Shown here in pieces: positions 1-8,854 of a stretch of 64,000 nucleotides of DNA. The stretch is from DATILL01 sp035476575. GTDB lineage: Bacteria > Actinomycetota > Actinomycetes > Mycobacteriales > JACQDL01. Each line of letters begins with the position of its first letter. Positions within the stretch are counted from its first letter, which is position 1. Under the pieces are notes generated by a model. It ran no database searches and was not told where the DNA came from. It was given only the letters and a program-made list of their open reading frames with translations. The stretch spans positions 1 through 64,000 of the forward strand of contig DATILL010000085.1 in the NCBI GenBank assembly GCA_035476575.1, written 5' to 3'. The translations under genes and the position numbers were made by a program.

Positions 1-73
1 CCCCCGACAGGTCACCACACGGGCGGCACGGGCAACGACAGGTCACCACAACGCCGACAGGTCACCACAGGAG
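1..73. repeat. AGGTSACCACA repeat cluster A (cut by window edge)
   Basis: Three copies of the half-site CGACAGGTCACCACA follow one another within the first 73 bases. They belong to the dispersed family described for the later clusters at 6.3, 20.1, 25.1, 38.8, 44.0 and 54.2 kb. The cluster lies just beyond the 3' end of the leftward glycosyltransferase gene that ends at 92. The left side is cut by the window, so the full extent is unknown. Confidence 0.85.
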
Positions 74-91
74 GGCGGACGGAGGGCAGGC

Positions 92-1252
92 TCAGGCGCG
101 GGGGGTGGCGCCGTACTGCGTGCCGGGGCGGCGCAGCGACAGCCACGCGCGGGCCTGCACGACCACCTTCCAGGCGACGTACCACGGCGCCGCCAGCAGC
201 GCGAGCCAGGTTCGCACGCCAGCCCGGGCCTGCACCAGCCCGGTGACCACCGCCAGCCCGAGCAGGCCAAGCCCGCCCACCGGCACCCAGACCGCCCGGG
301 TCCCGGACAGCCAGGCCAGCGTCGCCCCGGCCAGCAGCGACCCGGCCGCCACCGCGATCGGCGGGGTCAGCAGGAACACCGCCGCCTCCAGCCCGGCCAG
401 CGACCGCGCCCTCAGCAGCGGCCAGCCGAGCTCCTTCGCCGCCGCCATCCGGCCGGCCTCGTACCGGACCCGCTGGTTGGCCGCCGCCGACCAGTTACCG
501 ACGTTCGCCGAGCGCAGCTTGGCCGACTCCACGTGCCGGGGCAGGATGCCGTCCAGGCACAGGTCCAGGGAGTAGAACAGGTCCTCCGACGCCGGCGCGC
601 GGAACCGGTGCCCGGCCAGCACGTGCCGGCGCAGCACCATGCCGGTGCCGCGCAGCCGCACCGACAGCCGCAGCCGGTCCCGCCCGCGGGGAATGGTCAC
701 CCCCTGCAGCGCGAACGCCGCCAGGTAGGCCTGGGCGATCAGCCCGGTGCCCCGGGCCGCCTCGCTGCGCGCCTGCACGGCGTCCACGTCCGAGGCGAGA
801 ACCCGCTCGCAGGCCGTGAAGAAACCCGGCTCGATGATCGAGTCGGCGTCGACGAACGCCACCACGTCCCAGTCGAACTTCTCGGCGAACTCCAGCCCGT
901 CCTGCCGGGCGGCGGCCCGGCCCGGCTCGTCGGCCGGCCCGCGCTCCAGCACCTCGGCGCCGTACCGGCGGGCGATGTCGGCGGTGCTGTCGGTGCACCG
1001 GTCGGCCACGACGACGAGCACGTCGTACGGCCGCATCGCCGCCCGCAGCGCGGCCAGTGTCGCATCCAGCACCCGTTCCTCGTTGTGCGCCGGCACCAGG
1101 ACGCAGAACCGCAGCTCCGGCACGGCAAGCTGCCGGCCCAGGCGCGGCTCGCGGTAGAACCAGGACGCGATCGCGAGCAGCCCCAGGTGAACGGCGGCAA
1201 CCAGCCCCGGCAGGGCCAGCAGCAGCCCGGCGACCAGCGCGACGACTCGCAT
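92..1252 (-). CDS. Membrane-bound family 2 glycosyltransferase
   Basis: This 386-residue protein probably transfers a sugar from a nucleotide donor onto a lipid-linked or surface polysaccharide acceptor on the cytoplasmic face of the membrane. An N-terminal hydrophobic segment (about 5-30) precedes a GT2 domain starting VLVPAHNEER at 51. The metal-binding DAD is at 135-137, an ED pair at 223-224 and a QRVRY element at 260-264, close to the QxxRW signature of processive GT2 enzymes. Two or three membrane segments follow. I chose the ATG at 1252 because it overlaps the TGA of the upstream gene (TGATG) and leaves the transmembrane start; a longer open frame exists but has no GT features. It is the last gene of a four-gene leftward polysaccharide operon. 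The substrate is unknown. Confidence 0.88.
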   Translation of the reverse strand: MRVVALVAGLLLALPGLVAAVHLGLLAIASWFYREPRLGRQLAVPELRFCVLVPAHNEERVLDATLAALRAAMRPYDVLVVVADRCTDSTADIARRYGAEVLERGPADEPGRAAARQDGLEFAEKFDWDVVAFVDADSIIEPGFFTACERVLASDVDAVQARSEAARGTGLIAQAYLAAFALQGVTIPRGRDRLRLSVRLRGTGMVLRRHVLAGHRFRAPASEDLFYSLDLCLDGILPRHVESAKLRSANVGNWSAAANQRVRYEAGRMAAAKELGWPLLRARSLAGLEAAVFLLTPPIAVAAGSLLAGATLAWLSGTRAVWVPVGGLGLLGLAVVTGLVQARAGVRTWLALLAAPWYVAWKVVVQARAWLSLRRPGTQYGATPRA

Positions 1253-2145
1253 CAGCCCTCCAGCAGTCTGCGCCGGTCGGCGACCAGCGTCCGCAGCGCG
1301 GCCCGGTGGGTGGCGCTCGGCCGGACCGAGCGCAGCGCCTCGCCGAGGGCCAGCGCGGCCCAGAACGAACCGGCGCGGCCGCGACCGTGCCGGCGGGCGT
1401 ACAGCCTCACCTTGTTGGACACCAGCAGCGACCACAGCGCCGGTGACAGGTGCGACTCGCCGCCGAGGTGCACCGCCTCGGCGCCGGGCACCAGCCGCAG
1501 CGCGTAGCCGGCATCCCGGGCCCGCAGCGCGAAGTCGGTCTCCTCGGAGTACAGGAAGAACGACTCGTCCCATGGCCCTACCGCGGCCAGGCAGTCCCGC
1601 GAGACCAGCATGGCCGCGCCCGAGGCCCAGTCCGCGACGGCCGGCCCGTCGTACGCCGACCGGTCGCCGACCACCTCGCCGAGCGCGGCGAACCGGGCCG
1701 CCCGCCGGCCGCCGAGCACCGACTCGCCAAACGCCCGCAACACGGTCGGCGCCCGCCGCAACGACAGCGCGAGCGCGCCGTCCGGCCCGGCCAGCCGGGG
1801 CACCGCGATGCCCACGCCTGGCGTGCCCAAGGCGCCGCGCAGCCGGCTCACCGAGCCCGGCCGCAGCCGGATGTCCGGGTTGAGCACCAGCAGATCGGCG
1901 TCCGGCATGGCGGCGGCCACCGCGTTGACCCCGGCGGCGTACCCGAGGTTGCCGTCCATGGGCCGGACCAGCGCGTCCGGCGCGCGACCCCGGACCAGGT
2001 CGGCCGATCCGTCCCCGGAGGCGTTGTCGGCGACGACGAGCCGCCAGGACGGTACGCCGGCCAGCGCGGCGGGCAGCGAGTCGAGCAGGCCGGGCAGCAC
2101 CGCCGCGCTGTTGTAGGTCACCACGCCGACGGCGAGCGGTCTCAC
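1252..2145 (-). CDS. Family 2 glycosyltransferase, rhamnosyltransferase (WbbL)-like
   Basis: A 297-residue soluble GT2 enzyme, likely adding one sugar during assembly of a cell-surface glycan. The N-terminus reads LAVGVVTYNSAAVLPGLLDSL, typical of the WbbL-like branch, followed by VVADNASGDGS, the acidic motif LLVLNPDIRL, and a later FFLYSEETDFALRARDAGY segment containing the proposed catalytic acid region. The open frame runs upstream to 2202, but homology begins at the GTG at 2145, seven bases after the stop of the preceding gene. It is translationally coupled to the following GT2 gene through a one-base overlap. Donor and acceptor cannot be read from sequence. Confidence 0.88.
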   Translation of the reverse strand: MRPLAVGVVTYNSAAVLPGLLDSLPAALAGVPSWRLVVADNASGDGSADLVRGRAPDALVRPMDGNLGYAAGVNAVAAAMPDADLLVLNPDIRLRPGSVSRLRGALGTPGVGIAVPRLAGPDGALALSLRRAPTVLRAFGESVLGGRRAARFAALGEVVGDRSAYDGPAVADWASGAAMLVSRDCLAAVGPWDESFFLYSEETDFALRARDAGYALRLVPGAEAVHLGGESHLSPALWSLLVSNKVRLYARRHGRGRAGSFWAALALGEALRSVRPSATHRAALRTLVADRRRLLEG

Positions 2146-2152
2146 AGTGGTC

Positions 2153-3529
2153 TCACGGTGGGGGTCTCCAGGTGTCCGGCTGGGCGGTGCGCAGCAGCGC
2201 ACCGCAGGCTCCGACCAGCAGGAACGTCAGGCCGGTGATGATGGCGAAGGCGAAGGCGTCGAACGTCGCGTAGCCCACGATCAGGATGACGACGGCAGCC
2301 GCCAGCGACTGGGCCAGGTCACGGGTCCACGGGTTGGTGCTGACCCGGCGGACCCGCTGTGCCGCGACCACCCCGGCGAACAGCATGATGAGCAGGCAGA
2401 GCACCCCGATCAGGCCGGTCTCCACCAACGAGCCGAGATACTGGTTGTCCAGCGGGCCGTTCGTGCCGCCGTGGTAGGTGCCGTAACCGATGCCGAGCCA
2501 GAGGTTGTCCTTGATCAGCGGGCCGACCGCGGCGTAGTCGTCAGTGCGGCCGGCCACGCTGTCGTCGTTGCCGAAGTTGCGGAAGAGGCTGAGCAGGGTG
2601 CCGATCAGGCCGGGGACCATCAGCCGCATCAGCCCGGTGAACACGACGACCGTGATCACCGTCCGGATCCGGCGCTTGACCGGCCAGGTCGGGATCAGCA
2701 CCATGCCACCGGCGATCAGGCCGAGGATGGCCGACCGGGACACCGACACGAACGCGCCGACGGCCAGCAGCGCCACGCACGCCCAGCGCCACTTGGGTCG
2801 CGCGTCGCCGTGCACCCGGCGGCCGGACGCCGCCGCCTCGGTCACCTTGAACGCGTAGTGCGCGGCCAGCGGCAGCAGGCAGGCCATGATCACGCCGAAC
2901 TCGATCGGGTGGGTGGCGCTGGCCGCCGGCCGGCGGAAGTCGGCCCGGTCCAGCACCAGGGTCAGCGTGGACGTCTCGCGTAGTCCCGGCAGCTTGCCGA
3001 ACAGGCCGGGAATGTTGACGTTCACGAAGAACTGCAGCAGGCCGAAGATCGCCACGATTGCGCCGAGGTTGACCAGGTAGACGAGCAGCCGGTCCAGCCG
3101 GTCGCTGGTGTACATGCTGTCCACGACGAAGATCCCGACCAGGGCGACGGCGATGATGATCATCGTGCTGCGGTCCATCGACCGTAGCGCGTCATGGGTC
3201 TGGTAGTGGTAGGTGCCGTAGGCATAGCTGGCGACGTTGGCCACCATGAAGAAGAAGATGCCGGTGCGGACCATGTTGTGGCCCTTGGCCACGCCCTGGC
3301 TGCTGACAAGCTGGGCGCACCACCACCACATGCCCAGCCCGAAGGCCACCAGCAGTGCGGGGGTCAGGTCGAAGCCGGTGCCGGAGACCACCAGCCGGGC
3401 CGGCAGGATCATCAGCAGGCCGAGGTAGCAGAACAGCAGCGAGCACGCGTCCAGCCCCTGCCGGCGCTCACCTGGCGACGGCAGCCCGGGCGCGACCTCC
3501 GGCGGTGTGGCGACGGTGCGGGCCGGCAC
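2153..3529 (-). CDS. O-antigen ligase / polymerase-like membrane protein (Wzy_C type)
   Basis: A 458-residue polytopic membrane protein with about ten to twelve hydrophobic segments. It resembles the Wzy/WaaL superfamily, whose members polymerise or ligate polysaccharide repeat units on the outer face of the membrane. The large loop before the last third contains GRTDDYAAVGPLIKDNLWLG followed by GIGYGTYHGG and DNQYLGSLVETGLIG; the GR, the G(I/Y)G and the DN-Y pattern are the usual landmarks of the Wzy_C domain. The GTG start at 3529 lies three bases after the stop of the Wzz-like gene and has an AAGGGG ribosome site. Together with the Wzz-like protein and two GT2 enzymes it suggests a Wzx/Wzy-type pathway, although no flippase is in the window. 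Confidence 0.82.
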   Translation of the reverse strand: MPARTVATPPEVAPGLPSPGERRQGLDACSLLFCYLGLLMILPARLVVSGTGFDLTPALLVAFGLGMWWWCAQLVSSQGVAKGHNMVRTGIFFFMVANVASYAYGTYHYQTHDALRSMDRSTMIIIAVALVGIFVVDSMYTSDRLDRLLVYLVNLGAIVAIFGLLQFFVNVNIPGLFGKLPGLRETSTLTLVLDRADFRRPAASATHPIEFGVIMACLLPLAAHYAFKVTEAAASGRRVHGDARPKWRWACVALLAVGAFVSVSRSAILGLIAGGMVLIPTWPVKRRIRTVITVVVFTGLMRLMVPGLIGTLLSLFRNFGNDDSVAGRTDDYAAVGPLIKDNLWLGIGYGTYHGGTNGPLDNQYLGSLVETGLIGVLCLLIMLFAGVVAAQRVRRVSTNPWTRDLAQSLAAAVVILIVGYATFDAFAFAIITGLTFLLVGACGALLRTAQPDTWRPPP

Positions 3530-3532
3530 CAG

Positions 3533-4471
3533 CTACCCCTTGGTCCGGATCCGACCGATGTCCGAGATCGGGATCGTCTCCGATCCGTCCAGGCCGGACG
3601 GCGGCCGGCGCGGGTCGGCCGACGGCTCCAGGACTGGACCGTGGCCGAGGGACGTGCCCTGCTCCCAGCCGCCGCCGACCGGTGCTGGCTGGGGCGGCTG
3701 GGGCGGTCCGGCGAGCGGGTGCGGTGCCCCCTGGCCGCCGTACGGCCCCGCTTGGCCGGCGTACGTGGCGTGAGCGGGGTGGCCAGGGTGGGTGCCCGGT
3801 GGGGCGTGGGCCGGTCCCGTGGTAGGCGCGATGGCGCGCCTGCGCCGCCGGGCGCGGCGGTTCTCCGCGATGCTTTCGATCATGAACGCCGAGCTGATGG
3901 TGAACGCCAGCGCCAGCGCCATGGCGGCCCCGGCAGCCCGGATCTTGCTGCCGTTCAGCTTGGTGGCCTCGGTCGGCCGGACCAGATCGTTGATCTGGAT
4001 GAAGCTGCCGTCCGGCGCGTTGAAGGCGATCTCCCTGGTGCGCAGCTCGACGGCGGCCCGCTGCAGCACCATGGTCACAGTGCGTCGCGTCTCGGTCGGC
4101 GACCGGCCGGTGGCCACCACGTTGATGAACGGGCCGGGGAGCTTGCCGTCGCCGACCTCGTAGTCGGCTGTGGCACCGCGGTTGTACAGGTCCTGAACAA
4201 CCTCCGGGCTCATCAACACCGAGGTCAGCGCGGTCGACACGACGATCAGGCTGCCGTCGAAGGAGAGCAGCGGGTTGGTGGGCGGGGACTTGTCGGAGAT
4301 CCCGCCGCTTGCCCCGGTGTTGGGCGTGAGCAGCACGATGGTCCCCGTCGAGGAGTACTTCGGCGGCACGGCCTCGAACACCATCGCGGCCAGGCCGAGC
4401 GAGATCATTAACGCCGGCAGCGCGACGTACCACCGACGGAGCAGCACCATCAGTGACTTTGCGAAGTCCAC
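3533..4471 (-). CDS. Wzz-like chain length determinant protein
   Basis: A 312-residue membrane protein of the polysaccharide co-polymerase family, which controls chain length. It has two membrane segments, near residues 12-35 (ALPALMISLGLAAMVFEAV) and 190-215, flanking an extracytoplasmic domain with a PPKYSSTGTIVLL strand typical of Wzz proteins. The C-terminal tail of about 90 residues is rich in Pro, Gly and His and lacks a Walker motif, so there is no fused tyrosine kinase. I chose the GTG at 4471, preceded by GGGGGG, because the upstream extension is low-complexity. Codon 21 is a TTA (4411-4409), a very rare codon here. It is the first gene of the leftward operon, so control here would affect the whole cluster. 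Confidence 0.82.
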   Translation of the reverse strand: MDFAKSLMVLLRRWYVALPALMISLGLAAMVFEAVPPKYSSTGTIVLLTPNTGASGGISDKSPPTNPLLSFDGSLIVVSTALTSVLMSPEVVQDLYNRGATADYEVGDGKLPGPFINVVATGRSPTETRRTVTMVLQRAAVELRTREIAFNAPDGSFIQINDLVRPTEATKLNGSKIRAAGAAMALALAFTISSAFMIESIAENRRARRRRRAIAPTTGPAHAPPGTHPGHPAHATYAGQAGPYGGQGAPHPLAGPPQPPQPAPVGGGWEQGTSLGHGPVLEPSADPRRPPSGLDGSETIPISDIGRIRTKG

Positions 4472-4782
4472 GAGCCCCCCAGCGCTCTGCCCGTCCGGGC
4501 CAGCGACCTGTACCCGTGCTGAGAGTACGCGGCGCCTCGGACGCTGATGGCGAAATCCCGAAAAGGTCACGCCCAGGCTCGGGCTCTGCCCGAGTGGGCA
4601 CGGTCGTTGCACACTGTGACGTAGTTCACTCGAATGGCTTGACACGGCTCCCCGATGGTGCGAGCGTCGGTGCCTGGCCGTGTTCCCGCCGCGGTCTCGG
4701 TCGTCGGGATCCGAGACTGCTGCGCTTCCCTGCCGGGCTCTGTACCGCTTGCGCAGTGAACTTCTTAGGCAGGATTGGCCAA
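4472..4782. promoter_or_regulatory. Divergent intergenic region of the polysaccharide locus
   Basis: About 310 bases lie between the leftward Wzz-like gene and the rightward small gene at 4783. The part near 4605-4660 is less GC-rich than its surroundings and holds CTTGACAC, which resembles an actinobacterial -35 element, next to TTGCACACTGTGACG. I see no gene, terminator or repeat family here. The promoter assignment is inference from the divergent layout and base composition. Confidence 0.4.
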
Positions 4783-5112
4783 ATGTCGAAGATCGAACCA
4801 GCACGGTCCACGGCCGTGCCGCTGGGTGCCGCCCAGGATCTGGTGGACGCGCGGGGTTGCGGCGTGTTCGCGTTCGACACCCACGATGCGATGGCAGCCG
4901 GGGATGCGGTCCGGGTGCTGGTCTGCACCAAACGGCCCGGCCGGGCCGCCCACCTGATGCGGCGGGCCGGCTTCCGGGTGCGGAGCTGGACCCCGCCGCT
5001 GACGCTGCTGCCGCGGGTCGAGGCTGAGATGGCATGCTCCGCGCCGGACGTGGTGATGTGGCGGAGCCACGACCCGGCCCTCGCCGAGCAGTGGTTCTGG
5101 CTGCCCCGCTAG
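4783..5112 (+). CDS. Hypothetical protein in polysaccharide locus
   Basis: A 109-residue soluble protein with no motif that I recognise. Its codon use (nearly all G or C in third positions) supports it being coding. It contains VFAFDTHDAMAAGDAVRVLV near the N-terminus and ends in HDPALAEQWFWLPR. The ATG at 4783 follows AGGATTGGCCAA, a weak ribosome site; a GTG further upstream is also in frame. It sits between the leftward Wzz operon and the rightward GT4 gene, 91 bases ahead of the latter, so a role in glycan assembly is possible but unsupported. Confidence 0.5.
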   Translation: MSKIEPARSTAVPLGAAQDLVDARGCGVFAFDTHDAMAAGDAVRVLVCTKRPGRAAHLMRRAGFRVRSWTPPLTLLPRVEAEMACSAPDVVMWRSHDPALAEQWFWLPR

Positions 5113-5203
5113 CGTCGGGCTTTCGGCATCGGGCCTCCGGCCTGGCCGCGGCCAGCTACCGTGCGGGTCATGACGCTGAGGTTCCCATGATGCTGGGGTT
5201 CGG

Positions 5204-6367
5204 ATGAAGCTGGGGTTCGCCTGCGCCTGGGGCGCCAGGCCCGAGCTGACCTGGTCGCACACCCCGTGGAGCCTGCGGGCCGCGTTGCGTGAGCGGGCCG
5301 GGTCGGGCGATGAGCTGGTCGATCTTGGGGTCAACTACCCCCCGGCGCTGCGCACCGCGTTGCGGGCAGCCACCGCGCGCCGGCACGACGGGCGCTGGGT
5401 GAGCATGTGGCGGCACTCTCGGCCGGCCCGGCGCTACGGCGAGGTGGCGATCCGCCGTACGCTGCGGCGCACCCCGTGCGACATCGTCCTGCAGATCCAG
5501 GACCTGGCCGCGGTCGACCCGCCGTTCCTGCTCTACCAGGACCTGTCCTACGACGTGCTGCTGGAGCGGGCCGAGGCTCCCGAGGGCCTGGTCCACTTCC
5601 CGACGCTGTCGTCGGACGCCGTGCTGCGGCTGCGGGACCGGCAGCGGGCGCTGTACGAGCAGGCGGCCGGGGTGCTGGCGATGAGCCGCTGGTTCGCCGA
5701 TCATCTGGTGGCGCGGACCGGCCTGCCGGCGGGCAAGGTCCACGTCGTGCATCCTGGTGCGACCGCGGCGCAGGATCTCAGCCCGGCGACGCTGGTCGCT
5801 GCGCACAAGCGTCGGCTGGCCGGGCCGCGCCGGAGGCTGCTGTTCGTGGGCAAGGACTTCCGCACCAAGGCGGGCGGACAGGTGGTGGCCGCGCTGGCCG
5901 TGCTGCGCCGTGATGTCGACCCAGATGTCACGCTGACCGTGGCCGGTCCGGACGTCTGGCCGCTGCCCGGCGAGGTACCGGCCGGGGTGCGGTTTCTCGG
6001 CCGCCGGCCGGTGGCGGAGATCGGACGCCTGTACGACGAGCACGACCTGTTCGTGCTGCCGAGCCGGTTCGAGGGCTTCGGCATCTCGTTCGTGGAGGCG
6101 CTGGCTCATGGGCTGCCATGCGTGGGCCGGGATGCGTTCGCGATGCCCGAGATCATCCAGCCGGGCGTGAACGGCGACCTGGTCACTGACGACGACCCGG
6201 CCGGCCTGGCCGGGCGGATCGCGGCGCTGCTGGCCGACCCGGAGCTGTACCAGCGCACCTACGACGCCGCGGCCGCCGTCGCCGAGCACTACTCCTGGCC
6301 CCGCGCCGCCGCCGACGTCCTCACCGTGGCCCACACAACAAGAGGTCACCACAACGCCGACAGGTGA
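5204..6367 (+). CDS. Family 4 glycosyltransferase
   Basis: A 387-residue GT-B fold enzyme, probably a retaining glycosyltransferase in surface polysaccharide synthesis. The N-terminal acceptor half is unusual, but the C-terminal half has the GT4 signature: LLFVGKDFRTKGG-like strand near 207, then FEGFGISFVEALAHGLPCVG with the E-x7-E motif near 289-298 and DAFAMPEIIQPGVNG. The ATG at 5204 is preceded by a GGGG-rich stretch. The 3' end is remarkable: the last eleven codons (encoding HTTRGHHNADR) and the TGA come from a copy of the dispersed AGGTSACCACA repeat at 6333, so the native C-terminus may have been replaced. The core fold looks complete. Confidence 0.86.
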   Translation: MKLGFACAWGARPELTWSHTPWSLRAALRERAGSGDELVDLGVNYPPALRTALRAATARRHDGRWVSMWRHSRPARRYGEVAIRRTLRRTPCDIVLQIQDLAAVDPPFLLYQDLSYDVLLERAEAPEGLVHFPTLSSDAVLRLRDRQRALYEQAAGVLAMSRWFADHLVARTGLPAGKVHVVHPGATAAQDLSPATLVAAHKRRLAGPRRRLLFVGKDFRTKAGGQVVAALAVLRRDVDPDVTLTVAGPDVWPLPGEVPAGVRFLGRRPVAEIGRLYDEHDLFVLPSRFEGFGISFVEALAHGLPCVGRDAFAMPEIIQPGVNGDLVTDDDPAGLAGRIAALLADPELYQRTYDAAAAVAEHYSWPRAAADVLTVAHTTRGHHNADR

Positions 6368-6475
6368 CCACACGGGGCCGCCGTACACCGTGTGGTCACC
6401 TATGCGCCGTGTGGTGACCTCTTGTTGTGTTGAGCCAACGACAGGTGACCACAACGCCGATAGGTGACCACACGG
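6333..6475. repeat. AGGTSACCACA repeat cluster B
   Basis: Three full units, each with two half-sites, arranged forward, inverted, forward. The arms at 6333-6353 and 6410-6430 are a perfect 21-bp inverted repeat (ACACAACAAGAGGTCACCACA against its complement). The first arm and part of the loop are read as the end of the upstream GT4 gene. The remainder is the intergenic region before the second GT4 gene. In single-stranded form it could fold into a long hairpin. It lacks the spacer variety of a CRISPR array. Confidence 0.9.
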
Positions 6476-6580
6476 TCGGGTGGGTCTTGGGCGATGGGCT
6501 GCGGGCGGGGGGGCGGCCCACGTACGCTCCGCCAAGAATGACCGACGGGGCGCAGCCAACGGGGTTGGGGGGCTCGACCA

Positions 6581-7915
6581 GTGCCGCATGTGCTGATCAT
6601 TGTGCAGAACCTTCCGGTGCCGCTGGACCGGCGGGTCTGGCTGGAGTGCCAGGCGCTGGTCGCGGCCGGCTACCGGGTCAGTGTGGTCTGCCCGAAGGGC
6701 CCGGGTGACCCGGAGTACGCCGAGATCGACGGCGTGCGGGTCTACAAGTACGCCCCGCCGCCGGCCGCCCGCGGGCTGGCCGGCTACCTGCTGGAGTTCT
6801 GCTACTGCTGGGCCAGGACCAACCTGCTGGCCCGGCGGGTCTGGCGGCGGGACCGGTTCGACGCTATCCAGGCGTGCAACCCGCCGGACACGTACTGGGC
6901 GCTGGCCCGCCGCTACACCCGGCGCGGCGTGCGGTTCGTCTACGACCAGCACGACCTCAACCCCGAGGTGTTCCGGTCCCGGTTCGGCGAGCCCACCGGC
7001 CTGGTCGCGCGGACGCAGTACCGCCTGCTGCTGTGGCTGGAGCGGCGCACCTACGCCACCGCCCGGCACGTCATCTCCACCAACGAGTCCTACCGGGCGA
7101 TCGCGATCAGCCGCGGCGGCAAGCGGCCCGAGGACGTGACCGTCGTCCGTAGCGGCCCGGACACCGCGACCATGCGGCCGCGCGACGGCGACCCGGCCCT
7201 GCGCCGCGGCCGCGAGCACCTGGCGGTCTGGCTGGGCATCATGGGACCGCAGGACGGCGTCGACGTCGTGCTGCGGGCGCTGGACGTGCTGGTGCACCGG
7301 ATGGGCCGGGAGGACCTGCACGTTGCGCTGCTCGGCTTCGGTGACTGCCAGGAGGAGCTGGCCGCGCTGGCGGCCGAGCTGGGGCTTACCGACTATGTCA
7401 CGTTCACCGGCCGGGCGGACGCGCGGATGGTCGCGCGGTACCTGTCCAGCGCCGACGTCGGGCTGTCCCCGGACCCGTTCAACCCGCTCAACGACGTCTC
7501 CACCATGAACAAGACGATGGAGTACATGAGCTTCGCGCTCCCGGTGGTCGCCTTCGACCTGACCGAGACCCGGGTCTCCGGCGGAGACGCGGCAGTGTAC
7601 GTCGAGCCGACCGACATCGACCGGTATGCCAAGGCCGTGGCCGACCTGCTCGACGACCCGGACCGGCGGGTCGAGATGGCGGTGGCCGCGCGGCACCGGG
7701 CCGAGACGGTGCTGGACTGGGAGCCGCAGAAGCGCCGTTACGTCGGGGTCTACGACCGGATCTTCGCGCTGCCGGCCCGGGCCGAGCCGGCCGGGCTGGC
7801 GGAGCCAGCCGAGCACGAGGGGTTGGCCGACCAGTGGGGGCACCAGCTCGTCGACCTGCGCGACCCGGGGGCGCTGCGCCGGTTCGCCCGCTCCCGGCGC
7901 ATCGACGGTGCCTGA
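6581..7915 (+). CDS. Family 4 glycosyltransferase
   Basis: A 444-residue GT-B enzyme of the family 4 type, likely acting on a lipid-linked oligosaccharide in the cytoplasm. The N-terminus has HVLIIVQNLPVPLDRRVWLE and VSVVCPKGPGDPE, seen in WcaI/GumH-like enzymes, then YDQHDLNPEVF near 128. The donor half has VAVWLGIMGPQDGVDVVLRA near 212 and KTMEYMSFALPVVAFDLTETR near 311, where the E and the aligned downstream acid form the E-x7-E equivalent. The GTG start at 6581 follows GGGGTTGGGGGG. A 60-residue C-terminal tail rich in Ala, Glu and Pro follows the domain. It is separated from the upstream GT4 gene by repeat cluster B. Confidence 0.88.
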   Translation: MPHVLIIVQNLPVPLDRRVWLECQALVAAGYRVSVVCPKGPGDPEYAEIDGVRVYKYAPPPAARGLAGYLLEFCYCWARTNLLARRVWRRDRFDAIQACNPPDTYWALARRYTRRGVRFVYDQHDLNPEVFRSRFGEPTGLVARTQYRLLLWLERRTYATARHVISTNESYRAIAISRGGKRPEDVTVVRSGPDTATMRPRDGDPALRRGREHLAVWLGIMGPQDGVDVVLRALDVLVHRMGREDLHVALLGFGDCQEELAALAAELGLTDYVTFTGRADARMVARYLSSADVGLSPDPFNPLNDVSTMNKTMEYMSFALPVVAFDLTETRVSGGDAAVYVEPTDIDRYAKAVADLLDDPDRRVEMAVAARHRAETVLDWEPQKRRYVGVYDRIFALPARAEPAGLAEPAEHEGLADQWGHQLVDLRDPGALRRFARSRRIDGA

Positions 7916-7940
7916 CGCCGGGCCGGCGCGTGCTGACCGG

Positions 7941-8696
7941 CTAAGGACGGAACCAGGCGGTCCGCCACGGCTGGCCGTGGGCCAGCAGGCCGCCGACGCT
8001 GGTCGCGACATAGCCCTGCCCGGCCAGCAGGCGCAGCAGCGCGCGGGTCACCTCGCCGCGGTCGAACGTCGGCCGAGGCGTGGTGTCGCCAGCGGGCACC
8101 TCGAAGCCGTCGTGCAGCAGGACGACCTCACCGGGACCGAGCCTGGCCTGGGCACGGGCGGCCACCTCGACCGGGGCGCCGTCCCGCCAGTCATCCACCG
8201 ACGGGCCCCACACGACCGGGTCCAGCCCGGCCCGCCGTACCGCCCAGTAGGTCCGCAGCGTCTGGGCGCCGTACGTCGGCCGGAAGTAGCGGGCCGGCCG
8301 GCCGGTCACCGCCGCCAGCCGGTCCCGGCCCTCGACGATCCGCCGGGCCGCCTCGGCCGGTGACAGGCCGGTCAGCCGGGCGTGGTCGATGCCGTGCAGC
8401 CCGATCTCGTGCCCGCCGTCGAGCACCGCGCGGACCAGCTCCGGATGGCGCTCGGCCCGCTCGGCAAGCTGGAAGAATGTCGCGGTCACCCCGACCTCGG
8501 CCAGTGCGGCCAGCACGGTCGGCGTGCCCTCGGGGTCTGGCCCGTCGTCGTAGGTCAGAGCGACCACCCGGGCCGACGTACGGGCTCCCTTGAGCGAGCC
8601 GACCGGGCCGGCCAACCGGTCGGTGGCCAACCGGATCCGGGTGCGGGTACGCGGCGACAAACGGCGCGCCACCACCCGGTTCAGGCCAGACGACAC
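7941..8696 (-). CDS. Polysaccharide deacetylase (NodB domain)
   Basis: A 251-residue carbohydrate esterase family 4 protein, predicted to remove N- or O-acetyl groups from a surface glycan or peptidoglycan with a divalent metal. Motif 1 is TYDDGPDPEG near 48 (the DD pair provides base and metal ligand), and motif 2 is HEIGLHGIDH near 95, with two His metal ligands. RPTYGAQ is motif 3, and VLLHDGFE is motif 5. No clear signal peptide is visible, only a basic N-terminus. The GTG start at 8696 is the best placed. It is convergent with the GT4 gene ending at 7915, consistent with a glycan-modifying role. Confidence 0.88.
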   Translation of the reverse strand: MSSGLNRVVARRLSPRTRTRIRLATDRLAGPVGSLKGARTSARVVALTYDDGPDPEGTPTVLAALAEVGVTATFFQLAERAERHPELVRAVLDGGHEIGLHGIDHARLTGLSPAEAARRIVEGRDRLAAVTGRPARYFRPTYGAQTLRTYWAVRRAGLDPVVWGPSVDDWRDGAPVEVAARAQARLGPGEVVLLHDGFEVPAGDTTPRPTFDRGEVTRALLRLLAGQGYVATSVGGLLAHGQPWRTAWFRP

Positions 8697-8854
8697 GATC
8701 CCTCCTGTGACAAGCTCCTCGCTGCACGGCCGGGCCCGACGACCGGGCCCGACGATCAGCCTGCCATGTCCGGCCCGCCGGCAGGCGGGGTTGACGGGAT
8801 GCGGCCGGCCGAATCTCGGTTGACCTCAGCCGACCGGGCCGGTCTCATCTGCCC

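Noticed and set aside
92..1573. Longer glycosyltransferase start (493 codons)
   Set aside because: The extra N-terminal part overlaps the upstream GT2 gene and lacks domain features; the ATG at 1252 with the TGATG overlap is better.
5168..8011. Long leftward open frame of 947 codons
   Set aside because: It is antisense to two clear glycosyltransferase genes, is low-complexity and has no domain; high-GC DNA often leaves such frames open.
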